Shown piece by piece: positions 39,454-48,119 of a stretch of 64,000 bases of DNA. Positions within the stretch are counted from its first letter, which is position 1, and the number at the start of each line of letters is the position of its first letter. The stretch lies in NCBI RefSeq assembly GCF_042678485.1, contig NZ_JBHTKR010000004.1:1-64000 (forward strand), read 5' to 3'. This DNA comes from Seohaeicola saemankumensis (GTDB lineage Bacteria; Pseudomonadota; Alphaproteobacteria; Rhodobacterales; Rhodobacteraceae). The position numbers and the translations under genes were made by a program. A model generated the notes under the pieces. That model saw nothing but the letters and a program-made list of their open reading frames with translations, was not told where the DNA came from and ran no database searches.

Positions 39454-42273
39454 ATGACTTTCGGCAAGGGTTGCCACCTGCATCTGATCGACGGCTCGGC
39501 CTTCATCTTCCGCGCCTACCATGCGCTGCCGCCGCTGACGCGCAAATCCGACGGCCTGCCGATCGGGGCAGTGTCGGGCTTTTGCAACATGTTGCAGCGC
39601 TATGTCGAGAACAACAGCGGACCGGATGCGGCCACCCATGTGGCGGTGATCTTCGACAAGGGCAGCCATACGTTCCGCAATGACATGTATGACCTCTACA
39701 AGGCCAATCGCGAAGCGATGCCCGAGGACCTGCGCCCGCAGATCCCGCTGACACGGACCGCGACCGAGGCCTTCAACATCGCCTGCAAGGAACTTGAAGG
39801 CTTCGAGGCGGATGACATCATCGCCACCCTGGCCCACCAGGCGCGCGACGCGGGCGGCCGCGTGACCATCGTCAGTTCCGACAAGGATCTGATGCAGCTG
39901 GTCGGCGACGGGGTCGAGATGCTGGACCCGATGAAGAACCGCCGCATCGACCGCGACGGCGTGATCGAGAAATTCGGCGTGGGGCCGGAACATGTGGTGG
40001 ATGTACAGGCCCTCGCGGGCGATTCGGTGGACAACGTACCCGGTGCGCCGGGGATCGGGATCAAGACAGCGGCGCTGCTTATCAATGAGTTCGGATCGCT
40101 TGAGGCGCTGCTGGATCGTGCCGACGAGATCAAGCAGCCGAAGCGCCGCGAGGTGCTGCAGCAGCATCGCGCGCAGATCGAGCTGTCCAAACGCCTTGTG
40201 CAGCTGGATTGCGACATGGAGCTGGACTTCACGCTGGACGATCTGGAGATCCGCGACCCCGATCCCGACAAGCTGCTGGCCTTTCTGGCCGAGATGGAGT
40301 TCCGCACGCTGACCAAGCGCATTTCGGCCGCCCTGGGTGTCGAGGCACCCGTGATGCGCGACACGGATCCGGCTGGCGCCGCCCCCATGGGCGAGACTGC
40401 CGAACAAGGCGCGCCGACGCCGGCGGCCATCCCCTTCCCCAAGACATACGAGCATGTGTCGGACATGGCAGCACTGGACCGCTGGATCGCCCTGATCCGC
40501 GACCGGGGTCTTGTGGCCGTGGACACCGAAACCACCAGCCTGGACGAGATGCGCGCCGATCTGGTGGGTATTTCGCTGTGCGTCGAGGCGGGCAGCGCCT
40601 GCTACATCCCTTTGGGCCACAAGGCGGGTGCGGCGGATGATCTGTTCGGATCGGATGCGCTGGCGGAAGGGCAGTTGCCCATGGCGGATGTCCTGGCCGC
40701 GCTCAAGCCGGTGCTGGAGGACGAAAGCATCCTCAAGATCGGGCAGAACATGAAATATGATGCCAAGATCCTGGCCCGCAACGGGATCAAGGTCGCGCCG
40801 ATCGACGACACGATGCTGATGTCCTACGCGCTGAATGCCGGCCTGCACGGGCATGGCATGGACACGCTGTCGGAACGTTACCTGGGCCACGCCCCGATCC
40901 CGATCAAGCCGCTTCTGGGTAGCGGCAAGGCCGCGATCACCTTCGATCGCGTCCCGATCGACGAGGCCGTGACCTATGCCGCCGAGGATGCCGATATCAC
41001 GCTGCGCCTGTGGCAGCTGTTCCGCCCGCAGCTGTCCACGTCCCGTGTCACCGCGGTCTACGAAACACTTGAACGCCCGCTGGTGCCCGTGCTGGCGCAG
41101 ATGGAGATGGCCGGGGTCAAGGTGGACCGTGACACGCTCAGCCGGATGTCCAACGCTTTCGCGCAGAAGATGGCCGGGCTTGAGGCGGAAATTCACGAAC
41201 TGGCCGGCGAGACCTTCAATGTCGGCAGCCCCAAGCAACTGGGCGAGATCCTGTTCGACAAGATGGGCCTTGAGGGCGGCAAGAAAGGCAAGACCGGCGC
41301 CTATGCCACCGGCGCCGATGTCCTGGAAGATCTGGCGACCATGCATGATCTGCCCGCCCGCGTGCTGGACTGGCGGCAGTTGAGCAAGCTGAAATCAACC
41401 TATACCGACGCGCTGCAGGACCATATCAACCCCGAGACAGGCCGGGTTCACACCTCATACATGCAGACGGGCGCGAACACCGGGCGCCTGTCCTCGACCG
41501 ATCCGAACCTGCAGAACATCCCCGTCCGCAGCGAGGAAGGCCGCCGCATCCGCGAGGCTTTCGTGGCGCCGCAGGGCCGTGTTCTGGTCAGCCTCGATTA
41601 CAGCCAGATCGAACTGCGCATCCTGGCCCATATCGCCGGGATCGACGCGCTGAAACAGGCCTTCCGCGAGGGGCAGGACATCCATGCGATGACCGCATCC
41701 GAGATGTTCGACGTGCCGATGGACCAGATGACCCCGGACATCCGGCGCCGCGCCAAGGCGATCAACTTCGGCGTGATCTATGGCATTTCGGGCTTTGGCC
41801 TCGCGCGCAACCTGCGGATTCCGCGGGCCGAGGCGCAGGGGTTCATCGACCGCTATTTCGAACGCTTCCCAGGCATTCGCGATTACATGGATGCCACCAA
41901 GACCTTCGCCCGCGAACATGGCTATGTGCAGACCCTGTTCGGGCGCAAGATCCACACGCCCGATATCAACGCCAAGGGCCCGACCGCCGGCTTTGCCCAG
42001 CGCGCCGCGATCAACGCACCTATCCAGGGCACCGCCGCCGACATCATCCGCCGCGCCATGATCCGCATGCCGGACGCGATCAAGGGTCAGCCCGCGACAA
42101 TGCTGCTGCAGGTCCATGACGAACTGATCTTCGAGGTGGACGAGGGGGCGGCAGATCATCTGATCGAAACCGCCCGCGACATCATGCAAGGCGCGTGCGA
42201 GCCGGTACTGAAACTTGATGTGCCGCTGATCGTGGATGCGGGACGCGGCGCAAACTGGGCCGAGGCGCATTGA
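39454..42273 (+). CDS. polA: DNA polymerase I
   Basis: A 939-residue polymerase with all three domains. The 5'-3' exonuclease covers about 1-300. A 3'-5' exonuclease begins near 340 with the acidic DTET motif at about 354, so proofreading looks intact, unlike in some alphaproteobacteria. The polymerase covers about 540-939: motif A SLDYSQIELRIL near 712, motif B RRRAKAINFGVIYG near 765-780, and motif C LLQVHDELIFEV near 885. It repairs DNA and processes Okazaki fragments. AAAGGGG lies near the ATG. Confidence 0.98.
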   Translation: MTFGKGCHLHLIDGSAFIFRAYHALPPLTRKSDGLPIGAVSGFCNMLQRYVENNSGPDAATHVAVIFDKGSHTFRNDMYDLYKANREAMPEDLRPQIPLTRTATEAFNIACKELEGFEADDIIATLAHQARDAGGRVTIVSSDKDLMQLVGDGVEMLDPMKNRRIDRDGVIEKFGVGPEHVVDVQALAGDSVDNVPGAPGIGIKTAALLINEFGSLEALLDRADEIKQPKRREVLQQHRAQIELSKRLVQLDCDMELDFTLDDLEIRDPDPDKLLAFLAEMEFRTLTKRISAALGVEAPVMRDTDPAGAAPMGETAEQGAPTPAAIPFPKTYEHVSDMAALDRWIALIRDRGLVAVDTETTSLDEMRADLVGISLCVEAGSACYIPLGHKAGAADDLFGSDALAEGQLPMADVLAALKPVLEDESILKIGQNMKYDAKILARNGIKVAPIDDTMLMSYALNAGLHGHGMDTLSERYLGHAPIPIKPLLGSGKAAITFDRVPIDEAVTYAAEDADITLRLWQLFRPQLSTSRVTAVYETLERPLVPVLAQMEMAGVKVDRDTLSRMSNAFAQKMAGLEAEIHELAGETFNVGSPKQLGEILFDKMGLEGGKKGKTGAYATGADVLEDLATMHDLPARVLDWRQLSKLKSTYTDALQDHINPETGRVHTSYMQTGANTGRLSSTDPNLQNIPVRSEEGRRIREAFVAPQGRVLVSLDYSQIELRILAHIAGIDALKQAFREGQDIHAMTASEMFDVPMDQMTPDIRRRAKAINFGVIYGISGFGLARNLRIPRAEAQGFIDRYFERFPGIRDYMDATKTFAREHGYVQTLFGRKIHTPDINAKGPTAGFAQRAAINAPIQGTAADIIRRAMIRMPDAIKGQPATMLLQVHDELIFEVDEGAADHLIETARDIMQGACEPVLKLDVPLIVDAGRGANWAEAH

Positions 42274-42309
42274 TCCAGCGGCCGGACGCCGCAAGAAAGA
42301 CGCATCGTC

Positions 42310-43215
42310 ATGCCACATGATCACGACCATCGACACGCGCAACCGCCCGAAGGCGACCGCCGCGTGGTGGCGGCCGTTTCGGTCAACATTTTCCTGACAG
42401 TGGTGCAGATCCTGGCGGGGGTTGCGGCGGGCAGCCTTGCGATGATCGCCGACGCCATCCACAACCTGTCGGATGCCCTGTCACTGATCATCGCATTGGC
42501 CGCGCGCAAGCTGGCGCGCCGCCCCGCGGACGAGGCGATGACCTTCGGCTATGGCCGGATCGAAGTGGTCGCGGCGCTGGTCAACTACACCACGCTGATC
42601 GTGATCGCGCTCTGGCTTCTGGCCGAGGGGTTTCTCCGGCTGTTCGATCCGCTTGAGGTGCAGGGCTGGATCGTGGTGATCGTGGCCATCCTGGCACTGG
42701 TGGTGGACCTTGTGACCGCATTTCTGACCTTCCGCCTCAGCCGCCAGAGCATGAACATGCGCGCGGCCTTTCTGCACAACCTTGCAGATGCGATGGGATC
42801 GCTTGCGCTGATCCTGGGCGGCACCCTTGTCTTGCTGTTCGATTGGCGTCTGATCGACCCGATCCTGACCCTGGTGATCGCGGGCTATATCCTGTGGCTT
42901 GCCGGTCTTGGTCTGGTTCCGGCGGTGCGTCTTCTGATGCTGGGAAGCCCCGACACCCCCCGGCTGCAAAAGGTCATCGGCGACATGCGCGCCGTTCCCG
43001 GCGTCGCAGACCTGCACCAGGTGCATCTGTGGCAGATGCAGGAGCATGCCAGCTCGCTCGAGGCGCATGTCGTGCTGGACAGCACGCGTCCGGCGTCCCA
43101 GGTGCGGGCCGACCTGAAGACGCTGCTGCATGACCGCTTTGCGATCACCCATAGCACGATCGAACTGGAAAACCCGGACGAGGCCTGCCGGAACGCGCCC
43201 TTGATCGGCCGCTGA
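42310..43215 (+). CDS. Cation diffusion facilitator (zinc/divalent metal exporter)
   Basis: A 301-residue CDF transporter. A His-rich N-terminus (HDHDHRH) is followed by six membrane segments. The metal site uses the HNLSDAL motif near residue 47 and the HNLADAMGS motif near residue 153, i.e. HxxxD twice, which favours zinc. A C-terminal cytoplasmic ferredoxin-like domain starts at about 210. It exports Zn or similar ions by proton antiport. 36 bp after polA, same direction. Confidence 0.93.
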   Translation: MPHDHDHRHAQPPEGDRRVVAAVSVNIFLTVVQILAGVAAGSLAMIADAIHNLSDALSLIIALAARKLARRPADEAMTFGYGRIEVVAALVNYTTLIVIALWLLAEGFLRLFDPLEVQGWIVVIVAILALVVDLVTAFLTFRLSRQSMNMRAAFLHNLADAMGSLALILGGTLVLLFDWRLIDPILTLVIAGYILWLAGLGLVPAVRLLMLGSPDTPRLQKVIGDMRAVPGVADLHQVHLWQMQEHASSLEAHVVLDSTRPASQVRADLKTLLHDRFAITHSTIELENPDEACRNAPLIGR

Positions 43216-43301
43216 CGCGACGACATGGCGCGCGGCGGGTCTTGCACTTGGCCGCGTTTTCCCCTCCCCTTGGGGCAAACATGCCTGAAGGATGCACGCC
43301 G

Positions 43302-44198
43302 ATGACCGCCACGCCCCCTCGTCCGACCGATCAGCAACTGGCCGACAGTCTGGCCAGCGTTCTGACCGTCGAGCGGATCGAGGAGGATTTCTATCGCGGT
43401 ATCGCCACCCCGCAAGGGCGCGGGCGCAGTTTTGGCGGCCAGGTCATCGGACAGGCCTTGATGGCCGCCACGATGACCGTCGATCCCGACCGCCCGAACC
43501 ATTCCTTGCATGGCTATTTCATGCGGCCGGGCGATGCGACCCAACCCGTGCTTTACCAGGTCGAGCGGGATCGCGACGGCGGCAGTTTCACCACCCGCCG
43601 TGTTGTGGCGATCCAGCATGGCAAACCGATCCTGAACCTTGCCGCATCGTTCCACTCTCCCGAGCCGGGGCTGGGTCATCAGGACAGCATGCCCGATGTG
43701 CCGGGCCCAGAGGATCTTGAGACGGAAGAGGCGATGGCCGCCCGCATGGGCGACGCCCTGCCCGAGGCGTTTCGCAACTGGCTGAAAACACCACGCCCGG
43801 TCGAGATGCGATCGGTCACGCCGCGCCCGCCTTTTGACCGCAGCCCGCGCGCCCCGGTGCAGCATATCTGGATCCGGGTGCGTGGGGGCATGTCGGATGA
43901 TCCGGCCTTGCATCGCGCGGCACTGGCCTTTGCATCGGACATGGGGCTGCTGGGCACCTCGATGATGCCGCATGGCAAGACCTTCACTGACCCGGACATG
44001 CAGTTTGCCAGCCTCGATCACGCGCTTTGGGTGCATGACGATTTTCGCATGGACGACTGGCTGCTCTACACGATGGACAGCCCCTGGGCCGGGGGTGCCC
44101 GCGGTTTCAACCGGGGCCGTATCTTCACCCGCGACGGGCGGCTGGTTGCCAATGTCGCGCAGGAAGGGCTTGTGCGGCGGATCACGCCGCGCGGCTGA
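43302..44198 (+). CDS. tesB: Acyl-CoA thioesterase II
   Basis: A 298-residue double-hotdog thioesterase hydrolysing medium/long acyl-CoAs. TesB signatures are RSFGGQVIGQAL near 45-56, LHGYFMRPGD, the DHALWVHDDFRMDDWLLY stretch noted as DHALWVH and DDWLLY, and GGARGFNRGRIF, with the catalytic Asp/Gln/Thr-containing segments in both halves. Several upstream in-frame ATGs exist; the ATG at 43302, following GAAGGA, gives the best family length. Convergent with the VOC gene, ten bases apart. Confidence 0.94.
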   Translation: MTATPPRPTDQQLADSLASVLTVERIEEDFYRGIATPQGRGRSFGGQVIGQALMAATMTVDPDRPNHSLHGYFMRPGDATQPVLYQVERDRDGGSFTTRRVVAIQHGKPILNLAASFHSPEPGLGHQDSMPDVPGPEDLETEEAMAARMGDALPEAFRNWLKTPRPVEMRSVTPRPPFDRSPRAPVQHIWIRVRGGMSDDPALHRAALAFASDMGLLGTSMMPHGKTFTDPDMQFASLDHALWVHDDFRMDDWLLYTMDSPWAGGARGFNRGRIFTRDGRLVANVAQEGLVRRITPRG

Positions 44199-44208
44199 AG
44201 CGGCAAGA

Positions 44209-44613
44209 CTAGACCGTCAGCGCGTTCGACACTTCGATCAGGTTCCCGTCAGGGTCGCGCAGGTAGATCGACAGGATCGGCCCCTCGGCGCCGGTGCGGC
44301 GGACGGGGCCTTCCTCGATCGTGACGCCCACGCCTGACAAATGCGCCTGCCATTCGTCCAGCGGCACATCGCTGAGAAAGCACAGATCGGCCGACCCCGG
44401 CTGCACATGACCCGCATGGGGGCGGAATTCCGCGCCCGCCTGATGCAGGTTGATCTTCTGCACCCCGAAACGCAGCGCCAGACGGGGCGCACCGCCTGCG
44501 GGCGTAAAGCTTTCGGCCCGCATCCCAAGGGCGCGCGTGTAGAACTCAACGGTCGCCGCGATATCCGCCACCGTCAGGACAAGATGATCCAGCGCCTTGA
44601 GTTCTGGTGACAT
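44209..44613 (-). CDS. VOC family protein (glyoxalase/dioxygenase fold)
   Basis: A 134-residue vicinal-oxygen-chelate protein. LDHLVLTVADIAATVEFYT at the start (His9-type first metal ligand), a second ligand near the middle and the C-terminal YLRDPDGNLIEVS with the final Glu are typical of VOC metalloenzymes such as virulence protein/lactoylglutathione-lyase-like annotations. Reaction not predictable. Divergent from the hydratase gene 43 bp away. Confidence 0.88.
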   Translation of the reverse strand: MSPELKALDHLVLTVADIAATVEFYTRALGMRAESFTPAGGAPRLALRFGVQKINLHQAGAEFRPHAGHVQPGSADLCFLSDVPLDEWQAHLSGVGVTIEEGPVRRTGAEGPILSIYLRDPDGNLIEVSNALTV

Positions 44614-44656
44614 TTTCCCGATTGTTCCTTGCCCCGCCCGCGCCTAATCTGCGCCC

Positions 44657-45469
44657 ATGCAGAATGATGCCACAGGCCCCGACAGTCAAACCGTCACCGA
44701 CATGATGGACCCCGCGCGCGGCGCGGCCTTTCAGGTGGCGCTGGGACTGGCCCCGACCATCGCCACCGGCAGCGCCTTGCCGCCCTTTTTCCATCAGCTG
44801 CATTTCTGGGACCCGCAGCCCCCCGCGCGTCTGGGTCGTGACGGACACCCCGCGACCGGGCTTGGCCTGATCCCCGACCTTGGCCTGCCGCGCCGCATGT
44901 GGGCGGGCGGTCGGCTGGCGTTTCACGCACCTTTGCTGGCCGGGGCACCTGCGACAAAGACCACCGTGATCGACAGCGTGACGCGCAAGGATGGACGCAC
45001 CGGGCCTTTGGGTTTCGTGACCCTTCGTCATGAGATCACCCAAGGCGGCAAGGCATGTGTCACCGAATGGCAGGATCTTGTCTATCGCGAGGATCCGGCG
45101 CCGGACGCCCCCGCACCCGTGCCGCCGCAGGCGCGGACAGACGAGGATCTGTGCCGCACCGTGCATTTCGACAGCACATTGCTGTTCCGCTATTCGGCCC
45201 TGACCTTCAACGGGCATCGCATCCATTATGATCTGGATTACGCCCGCGATGTCGAAGGCTACGAAGGGCTTGTGACCCATGGCCCCCTGCTGGCGCAGCA
45301 CCTGATGCTGCTGGCCGAGGAACGGCTGGGAACCCTGCGCCAGTTCAGCTTTCGCGCGACCGCCCCGCTGATGCATGTCGAAGCCGCTGATCTGTGCTGG
45401 TGTACGGACGGCACCATGTGGGTGCGCGGTCCTGACGGGCGGCAATGCATGCAGGCGCAGGCCGCCTGA
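44657..45469 (+). CDS. HTD2/FAS1-like acyl-CoA hydratase (mesaconyl-C4/itaconyl-CoA hydratase-like)
   Basis: A 270-residue double-hotdog hydratase. The C-terminal half contains the MaoC-type motif LTFNGHRIHYDLDYA (Asn/His and Tyr/Asp), followed by GYEGLVTHGPLLAQHL, as in mesaconyl-C4-CoA hydratase and HTD2-like dehydratases. The N-terminal half is a degenerate hotdog beginning with a FHQLHFWDP segment. It probably hydrates an enoyl-CoA diacid in propionate/C5-diacid metabolism. It converges on the FAD oxidoreductase gene with a three-base gap. The exact substrate is unresolved. Confidence 0.82.
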   Translation: MQNDATGPDSQTVTDMMDPARGAAFQVALGLAPTIATGSALPPFFHQLHFWDPQPPARLGRDGHPATGLGLIPDLGLPRRMWAGGRLAFHAPLLAGAPATKTTVIDSVTRKDGRTGPLGFVTLRHEITQGGKACVTEWQDLVYREDPAPDAPAPVPPQARTDEDLCRTVHFDSTLLFRYSALTFNGHRIHYDLDYARDVEGYEGLVTHGPLLAQHLMLLAEERLGTLRQFSFRATAPLMHVEAADLCWCTDGTMWVRGPDGRQCMQAQAA

Positions 45470-45472
45470 AGG

Positions 45473-46513
45473 TTACAGGCTTGCCTCTGGCCGGAACCCG
45501 GCCGGAATCCGGTCCACCCCGTCCAGCACCAGATCGGCCATCACCTGTGCCACCTTGGGCGCCATGCCGAAGCCGATCTTGAAGCCGCCATTGGCGATGA
45601 ACTGATCCTTGAACACCGGATGCACCCCCAGAACCGGCGCACGGCTGCGCGCGCGGGGTCGCACACCGGCCCAACGCGCGATGACCGGCGCATCGCGCAG
45701 CGCAGGCACGGCGGCGCGGGCCCGGGCGATCACCGGGTCCAGTTGGTCATCGGTGCTGGCAGGATCGTCGTAATCGCGTTCGCTGGTCGATCCGATGGCG
45801 ACAGTTCCATCCGCATGGGGCACCACATGCACAGTATCGACAAAAAGCTGCGGCGCCGCGCGCATGTCCAGCGCCAGAAGGGCCGCCTGCCCCTTGACCC
45901 CGTTGCCGAAACTGCGGCCAAGCTGCGCGCCGATTTCTGCAAGCCCCGCCACACCCGTGGCGTGAACCAAAGCACCCTGATGTGCATGATCCGCCACAAC
46001 CTCGGCGCCGCGCGCGCGCAACGCCGCCACCAGCGCCGCACAAGCCAGACGCGGATGCAACCGCGCGGTCAGCGTGTCGCGGATCACCCAGCCGCTGGGG
46101 CTGTCGGGGACCCAGGCGCCACACTCATCCGCGCGCAGCACCTCCCACACCGCCTGGCCTTGCCACAGCTTGTCCGCCGACAGCGCACGCGCCCGCGCCA
46201 GATCAAGCGCCGCCTGATCCGCGAGGGGCTGCAACCGCCCCAGCCGGCCATAGCCCGTGGACAGACCCGAGGCATCCTCGACCCCCGACCAGAATTCCGC
46301 AGCCATCAGCAGGCTGTCGAACTGAAACGCCTTCTTCTCGTTCCACTGTTCCGGCACATGCGGGGCCAAGGCGCCAACGATGCCGCCGCTGCTGCCCGCG
46401 CCGGGTCCGTAGGGGTCGATCACGCGCACCCCTGCGCCGCGCTGCACACAGGCCCAAGCCAGCGAGAGGCCGAATATCCCGGCACCCAGAACGGTCACAT
46501 CAGCCATTGCCAT
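45473..46513 (-). CDS. FAD-dependent oxidoreductase of the DAO family, MnmC1-like
   Basis: A 346-residue D-amino-acid-oxidase-type flavoprotein. The Rossmann motif VTVLGAGIFGLSLAWA is at about 5-20, with the family C-terminus NGGFKIGFGMAP near 310-325. Its divergent neighbour is mnmD, and in many proteobacteria the two activities are fused as MnmC, where this FAD domain removes the carboxymethyl group from cmnm5(s2)U34 of tRNA. That makes an MnmC1 role likely, but a glycine-oxidase-like role cannot be excluded. Two ATGs two codons apart are possible starts. Confidence 0.8.
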   Translation of the reverse strand: MAMADVTVLGAGIFGLSLAWACVQRGAGVRVIDPYGPGAGSSGGIVGALAPHVPEQWNEKKAFQFDSLLMAAEFWSGVEDASGLSTGYGRLGRLQPLADQAALDLARARALSADKLWQGQAVWEVLRADECGAWVPDSPSGWVIRDTLTARLHPRLACAALVAALRARGAEVVADHAHQGALVHATGVAGLAEIGAQLGRSFGNGVKGQAALLALDMRAAPQLFVDTVHVVPHADGTVAIGSTSERDYDDPASTDDQLDPVIARARAAVPALRDAPVIARWAGVRPRARSRAPVLGVHPVFKDQFIANGGFKIGFGMAPKVAQVMADLVLDGVDRIPAGFRPEASL

Positions 46514-46572
46514 TCCCGGCCATCCTTTGCATTGTCGCCCTGTTTTCAACGCCCTTCCTAAGGGATGCCCCC

Positions 46573-47250
46573 TTGCAAGACCAGTCTGCTCAGATCGCGT
46601 GGCGCGACGGCGACCTGCCCGTCTCGACCCGGTTCGACGATCCCTATTTCTCGCTTCAGGGCGGTCTGGCGGAAACCGCGCATGTCTTTCTGCAGGGCAA
46701 CGGCCTGCCGGATCGGTTCTGCGACGGGTTCCATATTGCCGAACTGGGGTTTGGCACCGGGTTGAACCTGCTGGCCGTGTTGCACCTGTGGCGCGAGACG
46801 GGGCAGACCGGCCAGTTGCGCTTCACCACCTTCGAGGCCTATCCGATGACGGCGCCCGACATGTTGCGCGCGCAGGCCGCCTTTCCCGCGGTCTCCACCA
46901 TCGCGGCAGAGCTTGCCCCCTTCTGGCGCGAAAGCCCCACGGGTTTCATCTTGCCCGACCTGCATTTCACCATGATCAAGGGCGACGCACGCCAGACCCT
47001 TTTGCATTGGGACGGGCAGGCGGATGCCTGGTTTCTCGATGGTTTCTCGCCCGCGAAAAACCCCGAGATGTGGGAGGATGCCTTGCTGGCCGAGGTCGGA
47101 CGCCACACCGCGCCGGATGGCACCGCCGCCACCTATACGGCGGCAGGATTTGTCAGGCGCGGCCTTGCAGCGGCGGGGTTTGACGTTGAACGCTGTCAGG
47201 GATACGGCAGCAAAAGACACATGACCGTGGCGCGGAAGGCCAAAGCATGA
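46573..47250 (+). CDS. mnmD: tRNA U34 5-(aminomethyl) methyltransferase domain protein MnmD, TTG start
   Basis: A 225-residue SAM-dependent methyltransferase (DUF752) making mnm5(s2)U34 in tRNA. Conserved stretches are WRDGDLPVS, RFDDPYFSL, the SAM motif IAELGFGTGLNLL near 50-62, DAWFLDGFSPAKNPEMW near 150-166 and the terminal GSKRHMTVA. There is no ATG or GTG in frame near the family N-terminus. The TTG at 46573 with AAGGGA upstream yields the expected opening, so a TTG start is inferred. The stop overlaps the DMT transporter start (ATGA). Confidence 0.9.
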   Translation: MQDQSAQIAWRDGDLPVSTRFDDPYFSLQGGLAETAHVFLQGNGLPDRFCDGFHIAELGFGTGLNLLAVLHLWRETGQTGQLRFTTFEAYPMTAPDMLRAQAAFPAVSTIAAELAPFWRESPTGFILPDLHFTMIKGDARQTLLHWDGQADAWFLDGFSPAKNPEMWEDALLAEVGRHTAPDGTAATYTAAGFVRRGLAAAGFDVERCQGYGSKRHMTVARKAKA

Positions 47251-48119
47251 CCGAACAGAACACACGCCTCGGCATCATGCTGATGATCGCCACCACCTTC
47301 GTTTTTGCGATGCAGGACGGGATCTCGCGGCATCTGGCCGGGGAATACAACGTCTTCATGGTCATCATGATCCGCTACTGGTTCTTTGCCGCCTTCGTCA
47401 TGTCCGTGGCCGCACGCAAGGCGGGCGGGCTGCGGGCGGCGGCGAAAACCTCGCAACCGGTGCTTCAGGCATTCCGCGCGGTTCTGCTGGTCACCGAGAT
47501 CTGCGTCATGGTTCTGGCCTTCACCCTGCTGGGCCTGATCGAAAGCCACGCGGTCTTTACCTGCTATCCGCTGTTGATCGCGGCGCTGTCCGGCCCGGTG
47601 CTGGGCGAAAAGGTCGGCTGGCGACGCTGGAGCGCCATCGGCGTGGGGTTCATCGGCGTGTTGATCATTCTGCAACCGGGTTTCGGCGTCTTCCGGATCG
47701 AGGCAATCGTGCCCCTGATCGCCGCCTTGATGTTCGCGCTTTACGGCCTGCTGACCCGCTACGCCGCCCGCAAGGACAGCACCGCCACCAGCTTTTTCTG
47801 GACCGGCACCGTGGGGTCGGTTGCCATGACAAGCGTCGGCATCTGGTTCTGGGAACCGATGACAGCCCCTGACTGGGGATGGATGGGCCTGCTGTGCATC
47901 ACGGGCGCACTGGGCCACTGGCTGCTGATCAGATGCTACGAGGTGGCCGAGGCCAGCGCGGTTCAGCCCTTTGCCTATCTGCAATTGGTGTTCGTCTCGG
48001 TGCTGGGAATCGTGGTCTTTTCCGAAACCATCCGCACCAATGTCGCCATCGGTGCTGCGATGATCGTGGCGGCGGGCCTGTTCACCCTATGGCGCGAGCG
48101 GCAAAACCGTCGCGCCTGA
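47247..48119 (+). CDS. DMT superfamily (EamA) transporter
   Basis: A 290-residue ten-segment inner-membrane protein with two EamA repeats (about 8-140 and 150-285). The ATG overlaps mnmD. The family moves metabolites such as amino acids, nucleosides or purines, often outward; the substrate is unknown. The 3' end overlaps the convergent lytic transglycosylase gene by 33 bases. Confidence 0.92.
   Translation: MTEQNTRLGIMLMIATTFVFAMQDGISRHLAGEYNVFMVIMIRYWFFAAFVMSVAARKAGGLRAAAKTSQPVLQAFRAVLLVTEICVMVLAFTLLGLIESHAVFTCYPLLIAALSGPVLGEKVGWRRWSAIGVGFIGVLIILQPGFGVFRIEAIVPLIAALMFALYGLLTRYAARKDSTATSFFWTGTVGSVAMTSVGIWFWEPMTAPDWGWMGLLCITGALGHWLLIRCYEVAEASAVQPFAYLQLVFVSVLGIVVFSETIRTNVAIGAAMIVAAGLFTLWRERQNRRA

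Noticed and set aside
39103..41346. Long minus-strand open frame opposite the zinc-protein gene and polA
   Set aside because: Antisense shadow of polA with low-complexity composition; polA itself has all catalytic motifs in the right frame.
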